A stretch of 64,000 nucleotides of DNA from Mycolicibacter heraklionensis. Lineage in GTDB: Bacteria; Actinomycetota; Actinomycetes; Mycobacteriales; Mycobacteriaceae. The notes below the pieces were generated by a model, which made no database searches, was not told where the DNA came from, and worked only from the letters and a program-made list of their open reading frames with translations. Both the position numbers and the translations under genes were made by a program. The stretch lies in NCBI RefSeq assembly GCF_001021505.1, contig NZ_LDPO01000012.1:62001-126000 (forward strand), read 5' to 3'. This document shows, piece after piece, positions 8,954 through 18,012 of the stretch (within the stretch, counting starts at the first letter, position 1; the number at the start of each line of letters is the position of its first letter).

Positions 8954-10189
8954 GGGGATTAGGTGGTCGGTCCCGAACCGGATCCCGGTGGCGTCCTTGC
9001 CGATCGCGGTCAGCACGATGACGGCGATCAGCGTCGGCACCACCGTGACCACCAGGGCGAACGGGTAGCCGTGCGCGGCCGCCAAATGCTCCTGGATCGG
9101 CAGGTTGAACGCGGCGAAGAGATTGCCCAGCTGATAGGTCACGCCCGGGTAGAAGCCGCGGATCGCGTCCGGCGACATCTCGGTCAGGTGCGCCGGGATC
9201 ACACCCCAGGCGCCCTGCACGCAGATCTGGATCAGAAACGAGCCCAGGCACAACATGCCCGCGGTGTGCGACAGCGCGAACAGCGGCACGATCGGCAAGC
9301 CCATCACCGCGGCCCAGATGATCGCGTAGCGCCGGCCCAACCGCTGTGACAGCGAGCCGAAGATCAGCCCGCCGATGATTCCGCCGATGTTGTAGATCAC
9401 CGCGATCCACTTGGCCGTGACATGGGACAGGCCCGCCCCGTCGGCCGAGGTCAGAAATGTCGGGTAGATGTCGTGGGTGCCGTGGCTCATCCAGTTGAAC
9501 GCCGTCATCAGGACCACCAGATAGCAGAACCGGCGAATCACCTTCGCGTCGGTGAACACGTCGCGAATCTTGGTGCGGGTCAGCCGCATCCGATCCTGGG
9601 TGGCCTGCCATACCTCGGACTCAGTCACCCGGTAGCGGATCAGCAGGCTGACCATGGCCGGCAGGATCGAAAGCCCGAACAGCCAACGCCAGGACAACCC
9701 CAGCACGTCGTTCACCAGCAGCGAGGCCACGGTTGCGGCCAGGTAGCCGAACAGATAGCCCTCCTGCAGCAGCCCGGAGAAGAACCCGCGGCGCTCGGGT
9801 GGGATCTTCTCCATGGCCAGCGCGGCGCCCAGCCCCCATTCGCCACCCATCCCGATCCCGTACAGCAGGCGCAGAATCACCAGCACGGTGAAGGTGGGCG
9901 CGAACGCGCACAAGAACCCCACCGTCGAATAGAAGATGACGTTCACCATCAGCGGTATTCGCCTGCCGACCCGGTCGGCCCACAGGCCGAACAGCAGCGC
10001 CCCGAGCGGGCGCATCGCAAGAGTGGCGGTGGTCAGAAACGCGACCTCGGTCTTGGTGTGGCCGAAGGTCTCGGCGATGTCGGCGTAGACGAACACCACG
10101 ATGAAGTAGTCGAAGGCATCCATCGACCAGCCCAATACGGCGGCGAGGAAGGAGTTGCGCTGGTCGGGTGTGAGCCGCTGCTTCGTCAC
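8939..10189 (-). CDS. MFS transporter (NanT/sialate:H+ symporter-like)
   Basis: 416 aa with 12 predicted hydrophobic segments. The MFS loop 2-3 signature is visible as [10 protein letters not shown] (about residues 68-77), and an [17 protein letters not shown] segment resembles the carboxylate/sialate symporter group (NanT-like). The closest M. tuberculosis relative I can think of is the protein annotated NanT. The substrate is probably an organic acid anion, but this is inference. The 3' end overlaps a palindromic repeat. Confidence 0.88.
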   Translation of the reverse strand: MTKQRLTPDQRNSFLAAVLGWSMDAFDYFIVVFVYADIAETFGHTKTEVAFLTTATLAMRPLGALLFGLWADRVGRRIPLMVNVIFYSTVGFLCAFAPTFTVLVILRLLYGIGMGGEWGLGAALAMEKIPPERRGFFSGLLQEGYLFGYLAATVASLLVNDVLGLSWRWLFGLSILPAMVSLLIRYRVTESEVWQATQDRMRLTRTKIRDVFTDAKVIRRFCYLVVLMTAFNWMSHGTHDIYPTFLTSADGAGLSHVTAKWIAVIYNIGGIIGGLIFGSLSQRLGRRYAIIWAAVMGLPIVPLFALSHTAGMLCLGSFLIQICVQGAWGVIPAHLTEMSPDAIRGFYPGVTYQLGNLFAAFNLPIQEHLAAAHGYPFALVVTVVPTLIAVIVLTAIGKDATGIRFGTDHLIPAEQT

Positions 10190-10228
10190 CCGAGCATCGT
10201 GCCGGATTTCGCAGCGATTTACCGACGA

Positions 10229-11080
10229 TTACCGCGACGAAATCTCGCTGGCCAACTCCGACGCCAACAGCGCCAGCACCGGCGAACAACCGCCGTCGAT
10301 CTTGACGGCGGCCAACTCGTCGCTGCGGGTGGGCCCACGGTTGACGATCGCGACCGGGACGCCGCGCGCCGCCGCATGGCGGACAAACCGGTAGCCGGAG
10401 AACACCGTCAGCGACGAACCCGCCACCAGCAATGCCTCGGCATCATCGACCATCGAATAAGCTTGAGCAACACGTACTTTGGGGACACTTTCGCCGAAAT
10501 AGACGATGTCGGGCTTAAGAATCCCGCCGCAGTGCCGGCAGTCGACGAAGCGGAAGGACGCGGTATCGGTGACGACGGCGTCCGCATCGGGCGCCACGGC
10601 GATGCCGCTGAGCTTCTCCGCCCGGTCGATGAACCCCGGGTTGAGCTCCTGCAGCTGCTCGGCCAGCGACGCCCGGCTCAACGACTGCCCGCAGGCCAAA
10701 CAGATCACCGTCGCAAAGCTGCCGTGCAGGTCCACCACGTGCCGGCTTCCCGCTTTGGTGTGCAGCAGGTCGACGTTCTGGGTGATCACTCCGGTCACCA
10801 CGCCGGCTTCTTCCAGTGCGGCCAGCGCCAAATGCCCGGTGTTGGGCGCGGTGTCGGCCATGTGGCGCCAGCCGACGTGGTTGCGGGCCCAGTACCGCTG
10901 ACGAAACACCGGGTCGCTGGTGAACTGGGCGATGGTCATCGGGTTGCTCGGCGGGGAGTCCGGGCCGCGATAGTCCGGAATGCCCGAATCGGTGGAGATG
11001 CCGGCACCGGTGAGCACCGCGACCCGCCGCCCAGCCAGCAGCGTCAGCAGGTCGCAGACCGTCGACTCGCCTCCGCCCAT
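10229..11080 (-). CDS. NAD-dependent protein deacylase, sirtuin class II-like
   Basis: 283 aa. NAD-binding GAGISTDSGIPDYRG (about residues 24-38), catalytic TQNVDLLH and DLHGS with the active-site histidine, and a zinc-binding pair CLAC...CRHC. Length and sequence look like the SIRT4/class II sirtuins rather than CobB. Sirtuins consume NAD+ and release nicotinamide. Its neighbours are a cysteine hydrolase of the nicotinamidase/isochorismatase superfamily and NAD synthetase, so the three may form an NAD-turnover neighbourhood. Confidence 0.92.
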   Translation of the reverse strand: MGGGESTVCDLLTLLAGRRVAVLTGAGISTDSGIPDYRGPDSPPSNPMTIAQFTSDPVFRQRYWARNHVGWRHMADTAPNTGHLALAALEEAGVVTGVITQNVDLLHTKAGSRHVVDLHGSFATVICLACGQSLSRASLAEQLQELNPGFIDRAEKLSGIAVAPDADAVVTDTASFRFVDCRHCGGILKPDIVYFGESVPKVRVAQAYSMVDDAEALLVAGSSLTVFSGYRFVRHAAARGVPVAIVNRGPTRSDELAAVKIDGGCSPVLALLASELASEISSR

Positions 11081-11084
11081 CTGA

Positions 11085-11624
11085 TCAGCGTAGGCACTCG
11101 GCGGCGGTTGATCGCTCGGCAGCCATATTGCGGCACATCATCTCCAGCGCGGCGGCGCCCAGTCCGGGGTCGATGTGGGCGACGGCATCGACCGGTATCA
11201 CCACCGGGAGGTGGCGGACGTAGGCGTCCAGGGCGGTGTAGAGGATGCATTGCTCGGTGACCTGCCCGGTCAGGATCAACCGCCGGGTGCCGAGCCGACG
11301 GAGCAGGTACTCCAGTGGAGTGGAGTAGAAGGCGCTGTGTCGCACCTTGGTCATCATCCGATCGCCGGCCACGGGGATGATCGGGCGAACCAGTTCGGGT
11401 CTCGTACCGTTCAGCGCCGATCCGACGATCTGGGCGAATCCGGCGGTGAAGTCGCCGTAGTTGTCGTTGACGTAGATCAGGTCGACATCGTCGTCGGTCC
11501 GGCTGCGTTCCACCAGGTCGGCCAGTGGTTCGACGATCTGGGCGACGTTGCCGGCCAGTTGTTCTGCGTCGAGGTGGCGGTAGGCGTTGAGCATGTCGAC
11601 GACGACCACCGCGGTATCGGTCAT
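11085..11624 (-). CDS. Isochorismatase/nicotinamidase superfamily cysteine hydrolase
   Basis: 179 aa from ATG 11624 (MTDTAVVVVDMLNAY). The catalytic triad of the superfamily can be read: Asp in VVVDMLN, Lys in MTKVRHSAFY, and nucleophilic Cys in GQVTEQCILYTALDAY, which is preceded by the usual cis-peptide region. The longer open frame upstream overlaps nadE and is unlikely to be used. Candidate nicotinamidase given its neighbours, but many members act on other amides or isochorismate. It is transcribed toward the sirtuin, with 4 nt between them. Confidence 0.87.
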   Translation of the reverse strand: MTDTAVVVVDMLNAYRHLDAEQLAGNVAQIVEPLADLVERSRTDDDVDLIYVNDNYGDFTAGFAQIVGSALNGTRPELVRPIIPVAGDRMMTKVRHSAFYSTPLEYLLRRLGTRRLILTGQVTEQCILYTALDAYVRHLPVVIPVDAVAHIDPGLGAAALEMMCRNMAAERSTAAECLR

Positions 11625-11681
11625 GCCCCTGGTGATACCCGAAAGCTGCATGTTGACACCGTCCGGGCAACAATGGGAGCA

Positions 11682-13736
11682 ATGGAGCATTCTGGGGACT
11701 TCTACAACGCCTACCGGCACGGGTTCGCGCGGGTTGCCGCCTGCACGCACCGCACCACCCTTGCCGACCCGGCCGCCAACGCCGAGTCGGTGCTGCGGCT
11801 GGCACGCGAATGCCACGACGACGGCGTCGTTCTGGCCGTCTTCCCCGAACTCGCGCTGTCGGGATACTCGATTGACGACATCGTGCAGCAGGACAGCCTG
11901 CTCGGTGCCGTCGAGGCGGCACTGCTCGACGTGGTCGCGGCGTCGACGGAGCTACTGCCGGTCCTGGTGGTGGGGGCACCGCTGCGCTATGTACATCGCG
12001 TCTACAACACCGCGGTCGTCATCCACCGCGGGCGCATCCTGGGGGTGGCCCCGAAGTCCTACCTGCCCACCTACCGGGAGTTCTACGAGGGCCGTCAGTT
12101 GGCTGCCGGCGCCGACGAACGCGGACTGATCCGGCTGGGCGGGGTCGAGGTCCCGTTCGGGCCGGACCTGCTGTTCGCCGCGACGGACCTGCCCGGGTTC
12201 GTGCTGCACGCCGAGGTGTGCGAGGACATGTTCGTGCCGGTGCCGCCCAGCGCCCAGGCCGCGTTGGCCGGCGCGACGGTGCTGGCCAACCTGTCTGGCA
12301 GCCCGATCACCGTCGGACGTGCCGAAGACCGCAGCCTGTTGGCCCGGTCAGCCTCGGCGCGATGCCTGGCCGCCTACGTCTACGCCGCTGCCGGAGAAGG
12401 AGAGTCGACCACCGACCTCGCCTGGGACGGCCAGACCATGATCTGGGAGAACGGCACGCTGCTCGACGAAAGCGAACGGTTTCCCAGCGGCCCGCGCCGA
12501 TCGGTTGCCGACGTCGACCTCGGGCTGCTGCGCTCGGAGCGGTTGCGAATGGGCACGTTCGACGACAATCGCCGCCACCAGCGTGATGCGGTGCAGGGGT
12601 TCCGGCGGGTGGAGTTCCTTCTGGACCCGCCGGCCGGGGACATCGGTTTGCGGCGGGTGGTTGAACGATTCCCGTTTGTGCCGTCGAATCCGCAGCGACT
12701 GCAACAGGATTGCTACGAGGCCTACAACATTCAAGTATCCGGTCTGGAGCAGCGGCTGCGTGCGCTGAACTATCCCAAGGTCGTGATCGGGGTGTCGGGG
12801 GGCCTGGATTCGACCCACGCCCTGATCGTTGCGGCGCGGGCGATGGACCGGGAAAACCGGCCGCGCAGTGACATTCTGGCGTTCACCCTGCCCGGCTTTG
12901 CCACCGGTGAGCGCACCAAGGCCAACGCCGCCGCGCTGAGCAAGGCGCTGGGGGTGACCTTCGCAGAGATCGACATCCGCGAGACGGCGAAGCTGATGCT
13001 CGGCGAGCTCGGGCACCCGTTCGCCCGCGGTGAAGCCGTCTATGACATCACGTTCGAAAACGTACAGGCGGGCCTGCGCACCGACTACCTGTTCCGGATC
13101 GCCAACCAGCGCGGCGGCATCGTGCTGGGTACCGGTGATCTGTCGGAGTTGGCCCTGGGCTGGTCCACCTACGGGGTGGGCGATCAGATGTCGCACTACA
13201 ACGTCAACGGCGGAGTGCCCAAAACGCTGATCCAGCACCTGATCCGGTGGGTGATCAACTCCGGCGAGTTCGACACCGATGTGTGCGCGGTACTGGCCTC
13301 GGTGCTCAACACCGAGATCAGTCCAGAGCTGGTCCCGGCGACGGACGGCGAGGAGCTTCAGCGCAGCGAGGACAAGGTGGGCCCGTACTCGCTGCAGGAC
13401 TTCGCACTGTTTCAGGCGCTGCGCTACGGTTTCACGCCCGCCAAGACCGCGTTCTTGGCCTGGCATGCCTGGCATGACGTGGAAGTGGGCTCCTGGCCGC
13501 CGGGGTATCCGGCGGACAAACGGCAGGCCTATTCGCTGGCGGAAATTCGGCACTGGCTGAAAGTCTTTGTGCAGCGGTTCTATTCGTTCAGTCAATTCAA
13601 GCGCTCAGCGCTGCCGAACGGGCCCAAGGTGTCTCACGGCGGTTCGCTGTCACCGCGGGGGGAATGGCGGGCCCCGTCGGACATGTCGGCGCGGATCTGG
13701 CTCGACGAGATCGAACGGGAGATTCCGCAGGAGTAG
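11682..13736 (+). CDS. nadE: Glutamine-dependent NAD+ synthetase
   Basis: 684 aa, close to the M. tuberculosis enzyme. An N-terminal nitrilase-type glutaminase domain (about 1-320) has Glu in VFPELALSGYS, Lys in PKSYLPTYREFYE and Cys in AEVCEDMFVP. The C-terminal ammonia-dependent synthetase carries the ATP-pyrophosphatase loop VSGGLDST (about residue 370). It performs the last step of NAD synthesis, amidating nicotinate adenine dinucleotide. The start is taken at ATG 11682 (MEHSGDFYNAYRHGF) by alignment from memory with the mycobacterial N-terminus; ATG 11673, three codons upstream, is an alternative. Its start is divergent from the cysteine hydrolase, only 57 nt away. Confidence 0.95.
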   Translation: MEHSGDFYNAYRHGFARVAACTHRTTLADPAANAESVLRLARECHDDGVVLAVFPELALSGYSIDDIVQQDSLLGAVEAALLDVVAASTELLPVLVVGAPLRYVHRVYNTAVVIHRGRILGVAPKSYLPTYREFYEGRQLAAGADERGLIRLGGVEVPFGPDLLFAATDLPGFVLHAEVCEDMFVPVPPSAQAALAGATVLANLSGSPITVGRAEDRSLLARSASARCLAAYVYAAAGEGESTTDLAWDGQTMIWENGTLLDESERFPSGPRRSVADVDLGLLRSERLRMGTFDDNRRHQRDAVQGFRRVEFLLDPPAGDIGLRRVVERFPFVPSNPQRLQQDCYEAYNIQVSGLEQRLRALNYPKVVIGVSGGLDSTHALIVAARAMDRENRPRSDILAFTLPGFATGERTKANAAALSKALGVTFAEIDIRETAKLMLGELGHPFARGEAVYDITFENVQAGLRTDYLFRIANQRGGIVLGTGDLSELALGWSTYGVGDQMSHYNVNGGVPKTLIQHLIRWVINSGEFDTDVCAVLASVLNTEISPELVPATDGEELQRSEDKVGPYSLQDFALFQALRYGFTPAKTAFLAWHAWHDVEVGSWPPGYPADKRQAYSLAEIRHWLKVFVQRFYSFSQFKRSALPNGPKVSHGGSLSPRGEWRAPSDMSARIWLDEIEREIPQE

Positions 13737-13751
13737 ACAGGAGCACCGAGG

Positions 13752-14495
13752 ATGGCCGAAATTCGAAGGTTTCCGTTGTCACCGGCGTTGCAGCGGGCCA
13801 TGACGTTGCTCAGCGATCCACCGTCGGACCCGCAGGTCAGCCGGGGTTATCTCGACCTGCTCGACGGCGCGGGGGAGGTGGTCGCGCAGCAGAACACCGG
13901 TGCCATCCAAAAGCTGTGGGCCTCATCGTTCGGGTCGATGTTCTACGACAATGCCCAAGCGCTGGCCCGCCGACTGCTCGAAGCCTGGCAGCACCCGATC
14001 GACTGGCTGGAGGTCCCCGCCGGCGGGGTGGCGCTGGACGTCGGCTGCGGGCCGGGCAGTATCACCGCCTCACTGGCCCAGGCCGTCGGCCCCGACGGTT
14101 TGGCCCTGGGTATCGATGTCTCAGAACCGATGCTCGCCCGGGCGGTACGGGTGCAGGCGGGCTCCCAGGCCGGCTTCCTGCGCGCTGATGCGCAGCGACT
14201 CCCGCTGCGCGAGAAGACCGTTGATGCTGTCGTCTCGATCGCCGTGCTGCAGCTGATCCCCGATCCGGCGGCCGCGTTGGGTGAGATGGCGCGGGTGCTC
14301 AAGCCGGGCGGGCGCATCGCACTGATGGTGCCCACCGCCGGGTCGGCCTCGCGGTTGTGGCAGCTGCTGCCCAAAGCCGGTGCACGGGTGTTCGACGACG
14401 ACGAGATCGCAGACACCCTCGAACGCGAAGGTTTCACCAGCGTGCGGGTCAAGAACTTCGGCACCATCCAGTGGGTGCGGGCCAAGCGGGACTGA
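13752..14495 (+). CDS. Class I SAM-dependent methyltransferase
   Basis: 247 aa. Motif I LDVGCGPGSITASLA (about residues 97-111), then the acidic end of strand 2 in LGIDVSEPML, and DAVVSIAVLQLIPDP and LKPGGRIALM as motifs IV-VI of the UbiE/methyltransferase-11 type. The first ~80 residues are an extension without an obvious domain. Starts 15 nt after nadE, so probably co-transcribed. Substrate unknown. Confidence 0.88.
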   Translation: MAEIRRFPLSPALQRAMTLLSDPPSDPQVSRGYLDLLDGAGEVVAQQNTGAIQKLWASSFGSMFYDNAQALARRLLEAWQHPIDWLEVPAGGVALDVGCGPGSITASLAQAVGPDGLALGIDVSEPMLARAVRVQAGSQAGFLRADAQRLPLREKTVDAVVSIAVLQLIPDPAAALGEMARVLKPGGRIALMVPTAGSASRLWQLLPKAGARVFDDDEIADTLEREGFTSVRVKNFGTIQWVRAKRD

Positions 14496-14516
14496 TCATC
14501 TGGCAGTCTGGGAATC

Positions 14517-14912
14517 ATGCCCACTGTCCTGATCGAGGTCCGCCGCCGCTACGAGCCGGCCGAGGAAGTCGCGATCATCGATGCCGTCCACGGCGCGCTG
14601 GTGACCGCGTTCCAGACCCCGGCCACGGACAAGAACGTGCGGTTGGTCGTCCATGAGCCGCACCGGTTCGCGGTTCCGGAGCAGCTCGCAAAGCCCGAGT
14701 ACCGCACGCTGATCTCGATCGACTGCTTCTCCGGCCGGTCCCTGGAGGCCAAGCGGCGGCTGTATGCCGGGATCGTCGAAAACCTTGCCGCGCTGGGTAT
14801 TCCCGCTGACCACGTGATGATCACCCTGCACGAGGTGGATCGGGACAACTGGGGCATCCGGGGCGGGCAGGCCGCATCCGACGTCGACCTGGGGCTCAAC
14901 GTCCGGGTGTGA
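14517..14912 (+). CDS. Tautomerase superfamily protein
   Basis: 131 aa beginning MPTVLIEVRRRY. After methionine removal Pro1 would be exposed as the catalytic base, as in the 4-oxalocrotonate tautomerase/MIF superfamily. The length suggests a fused two-repeat subunit, and GRSLEAKRRLYAGIVENLAALGIPADHVMITLHEV is the characteristic second half. Start chosen at the ATG before the conserved proline. Its 3' end overlaps the convergent kinase gene by 17 nt. The substrate is unknown. Confidence 0.85.
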   Translation: MPTVLIEVRRRYEPAEEVAIIDAVHGALVTAFQTPATDKNVRLVVHEPHRFAVPEQLAKPEYRTLISIDCFSGRSLEAKRRLYAGIVENLAALGIPADHVMITLHEVDRDNWGIRGGQAASDVDLGLNVRV

Positions 14913-15756
14913 ACGCCTCCAGTGCCGCGCTGATCGCTTCGGCGCTCGGGGCGCAGTCGCCGGCGCCGGCCACCAGCGTTGCCAACGCCCCTGCCACGCA
15001 GGCGCGTTGCAGGGCGTGTTCGATCCCGCCGGCCCACTCGGTCGCCAGCACACCGGCGAAGACGTCGCCCGCGCCGGTACTGTCGACCGCTTGCACCACC
15101 GGAGACGGCACGGTTCGCGTGCCGCCGGACCCGCGGTAGCGGGCACCATGCGCGCCGAGCGTGACCACTCGGTGCGGCACCTGGTGGTGGAACCGGGCGG
15201 ATTCGGTCTCGTTGAGCACCGCGACGTCGATCAGCCCGGCGAGCTCGGCAACGTCACCGCCGGGCGGGGACACGTTGAGGATCACCGTCGCCCCGCTCGC
15301 GTGGGCCAGCTCGGCGGCCGCGGTGGCCACCGGGATGGGAATCTCCAACTGCATCAGCAGCACGTCGCAGTCGGCGATCAGATTGCGCTGGCCGGAATCC
15401 AGCGCCCACGCGCCGTTGGCGCCGGGGGCCACCACGATGGTGTTCTCCCCGGACGGGTCCACCGTGATGACCGCCGAGCCGCTGGGCCCGGGCATCGTCG
15501 TCAGGCCCTCGGTCCCCACACCGTTGTCGTGCAGGTGTCGGCGCAGCAGCAGCCCGGCTTCGTCGTCACCGACCGCGCCCACGAATTGCACCCGTGCCCC
15601 CGCTCGGGCCGCGGCCACCGCCTGGTTGGCGCCTTTCCCACCGGGATGGGTGCTTTGTGCCGCGGCCAGCACCGTCTCGCCCGGGGCGGGAAGCGCGGCG
15701 ACGGCGAAGACGGTATCGGTGTTCACGCTGCCCACCACGCACACCCGCGTCGCCAT
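14896..15756 (-). CDS. rbsK: PfkB-family carbohydrate kinase (ribokinase-like)
   Basis: 286 aa from ATG 15756 (MATRVCVVGSVNTDTVF); the longer frame upstream runs antisense into the cyclase gene and is a shadow. Signature 1 GGKGANQAVAAARAGA near residue 40 and signature 2 DSTGAGDVFAGVLA with the catalytic Asp near residue 236. Corresponds to the M. tuberculosis gene annotated rbsK, which also sits between nadE and the receptor cyclase. The sugar is inferred to be ribose only by family resemblance. Divergent from the cyclase gene with 84 nt between the starts. Confidence 0.9.
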   Translation of the reverse strand: MATRVCVVGSVNTDTVFAVAALPAPGETVLAAAQSTHPGGKGANQAVAAARAGARVQFVGAVGDDEAGLLLRRHLHDNGVGTEGLTTMPGPSGSAVITVDPSGENTIVVAPGANGAWALDSGQRNLIADCDVLLMQLEIPIPVATAAAELAHASGATVILNVSPPGGDVAELAGLIDVAVLNETESARFHHQVPHRVVTLGAHGARYRGSGGTRTVPSPVVQAVDSTGAGDVFAGVLATEWAGGIEHALQRACVAGALATLVAGAGDCAPSAEAISAALEAFTPGR

Positions 15757-15840
15757 GGGTTTCAGCTTCGCATTCGCGACCGCGGAATGTCGTGCATCCC
15801 CTAGGGTGAGAACCCATCCGACAACGAAGGGAGCCGCCGA

Positions 15841-18012
15841 GTGGACTCGGCACCGTCGACAGTGACCACGGCGAACGATGAGCGCCTGTACCGGCGGCTG
15901 GCGGCCCGGCTCAGCATCAAAACCAAGCTGATGATCATTCTGCTGCTGACCAGCATCGCTTCGGTCGCAGTCGTTGGATTCGTCGAGTTTCAATATGGCG
16001 CACAGGAATTGCAGCGGGCGGCGACCAACAAGCTGGTGCAGGCCCGCGAGTTGCAGCGTCGCGCGGTCACCGGCTTGTTCGTCGACATGTCCAATGTCCT
16101 GGCGGTTGTCAGCGGGGGAGTGACCGCGGCTACCGCACTCCAGGCGTTCAGCGCGGGATTCGACGAACTCGCCCATGCTCCGGTCACGCCCGAACAGCAG
16201 CGGACGATCACGGCCTACTACCGGGACAACTTCACCAAGGCCTTGACCGAACGGACCGGCGAGCAAGCGGACGTCGCCGCGTTTCTGCCCACCTCGAACG
16301 CGCAGCGCTACCTGCAGGCCCACTACACCGCGGGTTTCGCCGGGGACGCCAAGAAGCTCGACGACGCCGGTGACGGCAGTGCGTGGTCGGCGGCAAACGC
16401 CCAGTTCAACGACGTTTTTGCCCAGATCGTCCAGCTCAACGGGTACCAGGATGCGTTGCTGTTGGACACCCGAGGCAACGTGGTCTACTCGGTCAACAAG
16501 GGTGTGGACCTGGGCACGAACCTGCTGACCGGCCCCTACCGCGAATCCGGCCTGCGTGACGCCTTCCGCAAAGCGCTGGCAGCCAACGCGGTCAACTTCG
16601 TCTGGATCACCGATTTCCAGCCGTACCAACCCAACTTGGACACGCCCACGGCCTGGCTGGTGTCACCCGTCGGCACCAAGGGCACGGTCGAGGGCGTGAT
16701 GGCCTTGGCGCTGCCCAGCGCGAAGGTCACCCGGATCATGACCGCCGACCGCGACTGGGATGCCGCCGGGCTGGGACACACCGCCGAGACCTACCTGGCC
16801 GGTCCGGACGACCTGATGCGCTCCGATTCACGTCTTTTCCTGGAGGACCCCGAGCGCTACCGCCGCGAAGCGGTGGCGGCGGGAACCGCCGAGGCGACGG
16901 TGGACCGCGCGGTGCGGTTGGGGACCACCGCCCTGGTGCAGCCGGTCGGCGGACCGGGCCTGCAGGCCGCGCAGCGTGGCCAGTCCGGAACGCTCACCAC
17001 CGGATACGACTATCTGGGCAAACGAGAGCTGACCGCGTACGCGCCGCTGACCGTGCCCAACTCGGACCTGCAGTGGTCGATCCTGGCCACGAGGGAGTAC
17101 TCCGACGCCTACTCCGGCGTCACCTCCTTCAGCAGGAGAGTGGTGCTGGCCACCACCGGGGTCATCTTCGCGATCTGTGTGCTGGCGATGCTGCTTGCCC
17201 GACTCTTCCTGCAACCGATCCGGCGGCTGCAGACCGCCGCCCAGCGGATCAGCGGCGGCGACTACAGCGCCGTGGTACCGGCCCGGACGGCCGATGAGAT
17301 CGGCGATCTCACCAAGGCGTTCAACGACATGAGCCACAGCCTCCGCACCAAGGAGGAGTTGCTCAACCAGCAGCGCAAGCAGAACGACGAGCTGCTGTTG
17401 TCGCTGATGCCCGAGTCGCTGGTGCGGCGCTACCGCGGGGGCGAGCAGGCCATCGCCGATGCGCACCACAACGTCACCGTCATCTACGCCGAGCTGCAGG
17501 GGATCGATCAACTGTCCTCCGAAGTGTCCGCGAGCGAATTGGTGACGATCGTCGACGACTTGGTGCGACAGTTCGACGCGGCGGCCGAAGGCGTTGGAGT
17601 CGAACGAATCCGGACCATGTACAACGGCTATCTCGCGGGCTGTGGCTTGACCACCCCGCGGCTGGACGGTGTGCACCGAATTGTCGAATTCGCCAGCGAG
17701 ATGCAGCGCATCGTCGATCGGTTCGCCATCAAATCCGGCTACCGGCTGAGCCTGTGGGCCGGAGTCAACACCGGCGAGGTCGTCAGCGGTCTGGTGGGCC
17801 GATCCGGTGTCACCTATGACCTGTGGGGCTCTGCGGTCAACCTCGCCTACCAGTTGCGCAGGAACACACCGGAATCCGGCATCTACGTCACCGCGGCGGT
17901 GCGCGACATGCTCGGTGATGTCGCGGAGTTCGCCCCGGCCGGAACTGTGACGATCGGTGACGCCCAGGAACCGGCCTGGAGATTGGCCTCGAGATTGTCC
18001 GAGGCGCCGTGA
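15841..18012 (+). CDS. Receptor-type adenylate cyclase homologue with degenerate catalytic motifs
   Basis: 723 aa from a GTG. Order: TM1 (about 32-52), large extracytoplasmic sensor (about 53-430), TM2 (about 434-457), HAMP (about 458-510), coiled linker, class III cyclase homology domain (about 540-715). Matches M. tuberculosis Rv2435c in context. Key catalytic positions differ from active cyclases: the first metal-binding Asp is Glu in VIYAELQGID, the second Asp position is Asn in RIRTMYNGYL, and the transition-state Arg position is Gln in VNLAYQL, while the Asn is kept. It is therefore probably a pseudo-cyclase or weakly active. The stop overlaps the MscS gene start by 4 nt. Confidence 0.9.
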   Translation: MDSAPSTVTTANDERLYRRLAARLSIKTKLMIILLLTSIASVAVVGFVEFQYGAQELQRAATNKLVQARELQRRAVTGLFVDMSNVLAVVSGGVTAATALQAFSAGFDELAHAPVTPEQQRTITAYYRDNFTKALTERTGEQADVAAFLPTSNAQRYLQAHYTAGFAGDAKKLDDAGDGSAWSAANAQFNDVFAQIVQLNGYQDALLLDTRGNVVYSVNKGVDLGTNLLTGPYRESGLRDAFRKALAANAVNFVWITDFQPYQPNLDTPTAWLVSPVGTKGTVEGVMALALPSAKVTRIMTADRDWDAAGLGHTAETYLAGPDDLMRSDSRLFLEDPERYRREAVAAGTAEATVDRAVRLGTTALVQPVGGPGLQAAQRGQSGTLTTGYDYLGKRELTAYAPLTVPNSDLQWSILATREYSDAYSGVTSFSRRVVLATTGVIFAICVLAMLLARLFLQPIRRLQTAAQRISGGDYSAVVPARTADEIGDLTKAFNDMSHSLRTKEELLNQQRKQNDELLLSLMPESLVRRYRGGEQAIADAHHNVTVIYAELQGIDQLSSEVSASELVTIVDDLVRQFDAAAEGVGVERIRTMYNGYLAGCGLTTPRLDGVHRIVEFASEMQRIVDRFAIKSGYRLSLWAGVNTGEVVSGLVGRSGVTYDLWGSAVNLAYQLRRNTPESGIYVTAAVRDMLGDVAEFAPAGTVTIGDAQEPAWRLASRLSEAP

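Noticed and set aside
9422..11260. 612-codon plus-strand frame opposite the MFS transporter and sirtuin
   Set aside because: Shadow of two clear minus-strand genes; His/Gln/Arg-rich translation with no recognisable motif.
11175..11681. N-terminal extension of nadE by about 170 codons
   Set aside because: Antisense to the cysteine hydrolase gene; the enzyme's known N-terminus aligns at 11682.
15757..16629. Upstream extension of the PfkB kinase frame
   Set aside because: Antisense to the cyclase gene; kinase domain begins exactly at ATG 15756.
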